This document shows positions 61,566 to 64,000 of a DNA stretch of 64,000 nucleotides, one piece after another. This DNA comes from Rudanella lutea DSM 19387. GTDB lineage: Bacteria; Bacteroidota; Bacteroidia; Cytophagales; Spirosomataceae. Numbering within the stretch: position 1 is the stretch's first letter; every line of letters begins with the position of its first letter. The notes beneath the pieces are model-generated. The model was given only the letters and a program-made list of their open reading frames with translations, searched no databases and was not told where the DNA came from. Made by a program: the position numbers and the translations under genes. The stretch lies in contig NZ_KB913013.1 in the NCBI RefSeq assembly GCF_000383955.1, positions 1,387,621-1,451,620 of the forward strand, written 5' to 3'.

Positions 61566-64000
61566 CTAAAAATCGTAGCCTAAGGTGAGGTAAGCAACAG
61601 GCTTATTCACTACGTTATTTTCCAGTCCCCAGCCATAATCGAACTTCACATAATACCCGAACAGCATTGTCCGAACGCCCGCCCCATAGCCGATGAGAAA
61701 CGGATTTTTGAAGTTTGTGACAACGGCCCCAAACGGCGGTAACGTACCATTTGGCTGTGGGTTGAAGCCGATCAACTCGGTATTAAGATTGTTTTGACGG
61801 TTGAATGGTCCCCTACCCGACCAGGCGGTACCTATGTCTGAGAAAGCTACCAGTTGCAGATTACGCAGAAAGTTCGACGTAATATTACCCCGATAGATAT
61901 ACTTTACGAGGGGTATCCGCAACTCGGCATTCAGCAGCATATGACTGTTACCAGTAAGCTTGCCCTGACGAAAGCCTCGTAGGTTAGTGGCAAAGTCGAG
62001 GAAGAATACATCGCGGTAATCGTCGCGATTTTGGCTGTACTGATTAGGAACCAACAAGGGGTTTGTTGCAATCTGCTCCTGTTGCCCACCGATCCAGTTT
62101 TCCATACCACCCAACGTACTCTGCTTGGGCGCAGGCCCGCCCGACTGACTCACCGAAAGGCGTAACGCAAGCATTAAATCACGGTGTAGTTTCTGATAAC
62201 GCCGAAAATCGAGTGTGATCCGCCGGAAGCTTTCCGACGCCGACCGGATACCGGCGTAGTTCTCAAAACGCAGCTTCGCCCGCGTCCCTTCAATCATATT
62301 CATGCCGTTAACCTTGCTGTCATCATACACAAACTCGGCACGCAAACCGGCATAGTCCGATGTCCGATCAGCCTCGGCAATATTTAGCAACTCAATCCGG
62401 CGGGTTAGTGTGTAGAAGGGCGAAAGTGTAAATCGGCTCGTTACCGAAATGGGGTATGATGCCGAGAAGGCAACCCGGTTGAAGCGGTATTTCTGACTAA
62501 GTAAACCATTGTCGAAGAACAACGTTTGCCGATCAACCCGTACCCCATAATCAATGCGATTAGTCAGGTTTTGGTACTCAGCAAACAGGTCGCTGTTCCG
62601 CAGATTCGTTGTAATGAACAGGCCAGCCTTGATGATATGGTTCTCCAGAAGGTCGTTCATGGTGACGTTTTGCGAGAACCCGAAGCCGCGAATCGGGTCG
62701 ATGCGCCAGGCCGACGTGGCGTCGCTGGCAATGAAAAGCCCCCGATAATCGAATGGTCCACGGATGGTAATATTCTCGCGCCGACGGCTCCGGGGCATGG
62801 GTGCCGACGTGCTTGTGGCCAGTCCTGCACTCCGACGCTGACGGTATTCGGCGGCCTTCAACACCTCTGGATCAAACTGATAATTGTCGGTGTCGACCTC
62901 ACCCGGCTCAAGCGCCAGGCTTCCGGCCACCGCCGTAGTCGACACAGCCGGTGCCGTTGCTTTTGCCGTCGTGTCACCGGGGGTAGCCGGTGTAGGTTCA
63001 GGTGTTTTGGGGGCTACGGTAGGCATCAAACCCAGGGCCACATTACGTTGTGTGGGTGTCAGACGCTGAGCCGTATTGAGCGGCAACTGTGACCGGAAAC
63101 CAATATTTACCTCGCTATTGCGCAGAAAACTGTATACAAATCCACCGTTGGCCGGAACCAGATCATACTGCCGAATGCTATTCGGGAAAGCCGTGATGGG
63201 CACCACAGTAGAGGCTGTGGTACTATCCCCTACCGAGAGCCGGTACAGGTTTTGAATACCATTGGCCGAGCCCAGATAGTAAATAGTATTCTCACTAACG
63301 GCGATCGGGCGCACAGCATTTGAGAGCGTATCGGTCAGTCGCCGAACCGATGTAGCGCGTGATCCACCCTCGTGATAAAACAGCGAAAACCGATCTTTAA
63401 TGGTACGGTACGATCCTTTGTCAGCCCCCAGCGTATCGAGGCTTCGATTAGAAGCAAACACAATCCGGCTGGTACCGCGACCCACAAAAACCGGGTTCAG
63501 GTCATCGTACAGGTCATTGGTTAACTGGGCATACGAACCCCGGCTGATGTTGTACACAAAGAGATCGTTCTGCCCCCGACGGTCGGCACTAAGCACCAGG
63601 CTTCCACCATCATCCGAAGCATCAACACCTACAATTTGGGTAAGGCCATTGATAACCCGTCGGAACCGAAGCTTCGGCCGCTTGTCGAGATTCGTGTACA
63701 CGTACAAATACGAGCGGCCGTTCTCATCCGTAATTGCCACCAAATCGTTGTTTCGCTGCCAGGCCAACAACGGGGTGCTGGTAAATGTAGCATGTCCGTC
63801 GAGCCGGTATCCCCCTTGCAGTACCGAGAATCGTTTCTTCGACGCTACGTTATACACTTCAACACTGAACTTCCCATCATCGACAGACGCAAACGCAAGC
63901 ATCTGTTTATCAGGGCTTAGCTTAAGATCATTCAGGTTTTGCTCCCGGCCGGTTCCTTTCAGGCGCAGTGTCACGTCATTATTCCCGGCACCGTCGGCTG
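61566..64000 (-). CDS. TolB-like propeller fused to outer-membrane beta-barrel (5' cut by window)
   Basis: At least 811 residues; the frame stays open to the window end, so the start and any signal peptide are outside. Residues about 1-300 of the visible part are a PD40/TolB-like beta-propeller (LKLSPDKQMLAFASVDDG, LVLSADRRGQNDLFVYN, RIVFASNRSLDTLG). A Pro/Thr-rich linker (about 320-400) leads to a C-terminal beta-barrel (about 410-802) that resembles surface-antigen/BamA-type barrels (GYGAGVRTMLFGYYVKFDYG, ending LTLGYDF with a terminal Phe). Probably an outer-membrane protein. Function unknown; a peptidase-like or assembly role is speculation. Confidence 0.75.
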   Translation of the reverse strand, partial: ADGAGNNDVTLRLKGTGREQNLNDLKLSPDKQMLAFASVDDGKFSVEVYNVASKKRFSVLQGGYRLDGHATFTSTPLLAWQRNNDLVAITDENGRSYLYVYTNLDKRPKLRFRRVINGLTQIVGVDASDDGGSLVLSADRRGQNDLFVYNISRGSYAQLTNDLYDDLNPVFVGRGTSRIVFASNRSLDTLGADKGSYRTIKDRFSLFYHEGGSRATSVRRLTDTLSNAVRPIAVSENTIYYLGSANGIQNLYRLSVGDSTTASTVVPITAFPNSIRQYDLVPANGGFVYSFLRNSEVNIGFRSQLPLNTAQRLTPTQRNVALGLMPTVAPKTPEPTPATPGDTTAKATAPAVSTTAVAGSLALEPGEVDTDNYQFDPEVLKAAEYRQRRSAGLATSTSAPMPRSRRRENITIRGPFDYRGLFIASDATSAWRIDPIRGFGFSQNVTMNDLLENHIIKAGLFITTNLRNSDLFAEYQNLTNRIDYGVRVDRQTLFFDNGLLSQKYRFNRVAFSASYPISVTSRFTLSPFYTLTRRIELLNIAEADRTSDYAGLRAEFVYDDSKVNGMNMIEGTRAKLRFENYAGIRSASESFRRITLDFRRYQKLHRDLMLALRLSVSQSGGPAPKQSTLGGMENWIGGQQEQIATNPLLVPNQYSQNRDDYRDVFFLDFATNLRGFRQGKLTGNSHMLLNAELRIPLVKYIYRGNITSNFLRNLQLVAFSDIGTAWSGRGPFNRQNNLNTELIGFNPQPNGTLPPFGAVVTNFKNPFLIGYGAGVRTMLFGYYVKFDYGWGLENNVVNKPVAYLTLGYDF

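Overview
The window comes from a member of the Bacteroidota. A Spirosoma/Rudanella-like Cytophagales bacterium is the best guess. The evidence is two PorP/SprF-type proteins and a PorE-like OmpA protein of the type IX secretion system (T9SS), a giant adhesin ending in a gliding-motility-type C-terminal domain, an ECF sigma/FecR pair, many Ig-like and DUF11 modules, and abundant secreted glycoside hydrolases. Base composition is GC-rich throughout, except for one clearly AT-richer island at about 17.1-19.0 kb.

Layout. 1-4.94 kb: the 3' part of a very repetitive secreted Ig/DUF11 protein, broken by clustered indels that look like consensus errors. 5.0-8.0 kb: a small unknown protein and a secreted SGNH esterase with DUF11 tails. 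8.2-11.0 kb: housekeeping genes (unknown acidic protein, rsmA, mgtE). 11.3-15.3 kb: a minus-strand set of exported enzymes (aldose epimerase, serine hydrolase, GH43). 15.4-20.8 kb: an accessory island with a DUF559 nuclease gene between inverted copies of a palindromic repeat, remnants of secreted-protein genes, a MITE-like element, and a polymorphic-toxin/immunity pair (pre-toxin linker plus GIY-YIG/URI-like C-terminus, then an Imm26-like gene overlapping by ATGA). 20.8-25.8 kb: a secreted M16 peptidase and a phosphoesterase-PQQ propeller fusion. 26.0-29.6 kb: sigma factor, FecR and an STN-domain surface protein with AGF repeats. 29.7-37.0 kb: a minus-strand carbohydrate cluster (GH127, sugar isomerase, SDR, MDR dehydrogenase, HPS/KGPDC-like decarboxylase, DUF4038/GH140-like). 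37.2-43.6 kb: small membrane protein, universal stress protein, a second aldose epimerase, M42 peptidase, a secreted unknown and a FucP-like MFS symporter. 43.7-44.8 kb: an AAA ATPase. 44.9-61.0 kb: a T9SS surface locus (PorP, PorE-like, PorP, 3.8-kilo-residue adhesin). 61.6-64.0 kb: a propeller/beta-barrel outer-membrane protein cut by the window end.

Themes. Two functional blocks dominate: export of large adhesive or toxic proteins (T9SS parts, cargo, toxin/immunity) and use of plant-type arabinose-containing or branched glycans (GH43, GH127, GH140-like, epimerases, symporter, oxidoreductases). Intergenic space is crowded with at least six families of long palindromic elements. Two families occur as diverged copies with matched changes in both arms, one family brackets the DUF559 gene, and two supply the stop codon and last residues of the gene they abut. 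No rRNA, tRNA, CRISPR array or intact insertion sequence was seen.
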